Below, one piece after another: positions 31,646-32,603 of a stretch of 32,603 nucleotides of DNA (within the stretch, counting starts at the first letter, position 1; each line of letters begins with the position of its first letter). Source of the DNA: CAZADA01 sp964636945. GTDB taxonomy: Bacteria > Pseudomonadota > Alphaproteobacteria > Caulobacterales > Maricaulaceae. The stretch covers positions 1 to 32,603 of the forward strand of contig CAZWVH010000033.1 of the NCBI GenBank assembly GCA_964636945.1, read 5' to 3'. The notes beneath the pieces were generated by a model. It saw only the letters and a list, made by a program, of their open reading frames with translations. It ran no database searches and was not told the origin of the DNA. Made by a program: the position numbers and the translations under genes.

Positions 31646-32491
31646 CTACCCGCCCCCAGCCGTCACCCGGCGCACAAATGGCGCAGTAGCGCGCGCAAAT
31701 AGCGCGTCGCCATAAAGATCATAATGGCCGGCCTCCGGAATCGTCACCGCGGTCTTCGGCTCCTTGGCGGCGTTAAACAAACGCTGACCGTGCGCGATCG
31801 GGATCACGTCGTCCTCGATCCCGTGCAACCACAGCAAGGGCGCGTCTATGCCAGCGATGAAGTCGATCGACCGATAGCGATCGGTGAGCGTCCGGCGCGG
31901 CAACGCCCAGGGCGCCTTGGCCACAGCCACATCCTCAACCGAATCATAGGGCGCATGCAGCACAACACCGGCCACTTCGCGATTGGCGGCCACTTGCACA
32001 GCCACGCCGGACCCTAGGGATTCGCCGTAAACTACGGTGCGTGCAGGCTGCAGCCCGCGTGCATACAAAAGGTCCACAAAACCCAGCGCATCGGCAATGT
32101 TGGCGTCTTCGGACGGGCTGCCTTGCGATCCGCTAAAGCTGCGATACGACATGGCGGCGAACCCAAATCCAGCATCCAGAAATGTGCCGAAAAACTCAGC
32201 CCTGCTCGCCAAATCAGAGGCATTCCCATGAAAATAGATCACCGTCGGTGCGTCCTGCGTTGGCGCATCGGCGCGCCATGTCACGAGTTCAACGCCATCG
32301 GGACGGGTCAGGATTTCCTCGCGCAGGCGCGGCTCGCCGGCTTCAGCCGGGCTCACACGCGCACGATCGGGATGGTAAAGCACCTCCCGGGTCAGCGTTG
32401 AACACCCTGACATGCACACCACGATAAACGCCAGCCACGCTGCGCCGAGCGCTGTTGCCACGCCGCCAATGCTCATCAGCACTACCTTCAT
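31646..32491 (-). CDS. Alpha/beta hydrolase, Bem46/ABHD13-like, membrane-anchored or lipoprotein
   Basis: 281 residues from ATG 32491. A hydrophobic N-terminus (about 2-26) ends in CMSGCSTL, a near-lipobox with Cys at about residue 30, so it may be a signal anchor or lipid-anchored. The hydrolase core is clear: oxyanion-hole VIYFHGNASDL, nucleophile elbow YGESLGSG (Ser), acid in LHGIEDDVIP (Asp), and base His in PEAGHYDLYG. The fold matches the Bem46/YfhR branch. Start uncertain: ATG 32530 is in frame too and neither has a clear ribosome site; 32491 leaves room for a promoter. Substrate unknown. Confidence 0.85.
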   Translation of the reverse strand: MKVVLMSIGGVATALGAAWLAFIVVCMSGCSTLTREVLYHPDRARVSPAEAGEPRLREEILTRPDGVELVTWRADAPTQDAPTVIYFHGNASDLASRAEFFGTFLDAGFGFAAMSYRSFSGSQGSPSEDANIADALGFVDLLYARGLQPARTVVYGESLGSGVAVQVAANREVAGVVLHAPYDSVEDVAVAKAPWALPRRTLTDRYRSIDFIAGIDAPLLWLHGIEDDVIPIAHGQRLFNAAKEPKTAVTIPEAGHYDLYGDALFARATAPFVRRVTAGGG

Positions 32492-32566
32492 CCATGACGC
32501 CCCGAATGCCGCGGCCGTGACCCGGCGCATGCCGCTTATGTAGGGCTGGTGCTGGGGCAAATGCAA

Positions 32567-32603
32567 ATGCGCTGGGGCGACAATGACACGGCGACCGACG
32601 GGC
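32567..32603 (+). CDS. Possible 5' end of a plus-strand gene cut by the window edge
   Basis: ATG 32567 (MRWGDNDTATDG) follows GGGG by nine bases and is open to the edge. It would be divergent from the hydrolase. Only 12 codons are visible, so this is a weak call and family cannot be named. Confidence 0.25.
   Translation, partial: MRWGDNDTATDG

Noticed and set aside
1..32603. tRNA, rRNA, CRISPR, insertion sequence or phage features
   Set aside because: Intergenic gaps were read by eye; no cloverleaf, regular spaced repeats, transposase or integrase-type proteins were seen. Small RNAs cannot be excluded without a covariance search.

Overview
The window is a chromosomal segment of an alphaproteobacterium. 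The evidence is conserved gene order rather than any single gene: rnd-lptC-lptA-lptB-rpoN-hpf-ptsN, DUF1150 next to a small heat-shock gene, a COQ9 gene divergent from rpsU, and the purE-purK pair. Base composition is moderately GC-rich and coding density is high. I would guess the Caulobacterales/Maricaulales/Hyphomonadaceae neighbourhood, but I only stand behind the class. I see no rRNA, tRNA, CRISPR array, insertion sequence or phage gene.

Layout. (1) 1-3.7 kb: the 5' part of a class III (glutathione-dependent formaldehyde) alcohol dehydrogenase, divergent from a MoxR-type AAA+ ATPase plus VWA-protein pair, then a hotdog thioesterase. (2) 3.7-12.2 kb: a surface-polysaccharide locus. A minus-strand run encodes a Wzx-type flippase, a Wzz/BY-kinase-like protein, a WecG/TagA/CpsF transferase, a Wzy/ExoQ-like polymerase and a GT2 transferase. 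The last four genes overlap and look translationally coupled. A second GT2 gene converges on the run. No priming transferase or outer-membrane Wza gene is present, so the pathway must be completed elsewhere. (3) 12.5-14.0 kb: a HAD-domain and polytopic-membrane fusion protein. (4) 14.5-20.0 kb: RNase D, the LPS transport genes lptC, lptA and lptB, sigma-54, the long hibernation factor HPF and EIIA-Ntr. (5) 20.0-22.0 kb, minus strand: DUF1150, Hsp20, a small beta-barrel outer-membrane protein and ribosomal protein L31. (6) 22.1-28.4 kb: a membrane-anchored paraoxonase-like propeller, an SDR, two YdcH-type proteins (one fused to a TIGR02444 domain) around ubiX, purEK, COQ9 and rpsU. (7) 28.5-32.6 kb, minus strand: an ABC-2 exporter pair with an upstream small membrane protein, and a Bem46-like alpha/beta hydrolase.

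Most genes are household functions with a clear theme of envelope building (polysaccharide, LPS transport, outer-membrane protein) plus translation control (S21, L31, HPF). The most unusual signals are: rpsU, whose only well-placed start codon is ATC behind a perfect Shine-Dalgarno; a paraoxonase-fold protein that keeps the diagnostic N/C-terminal cysteine pair but appears to have lost the calcium ligands; a TIGR02444-YdcH fusion next to a stand-alone YdcH; a HAD-membrane fusion; a BY-kinase-like domain lacking its catalytic Asp and tyrosine tail; and an HPF linker made of pentapeptide-like acidic repeats. Several start codons were moved from the longest open frame because of clear ribosome binding sites (GTG for moxR, the GT2 gene, rpoN, the outer-membrane protein and L31).
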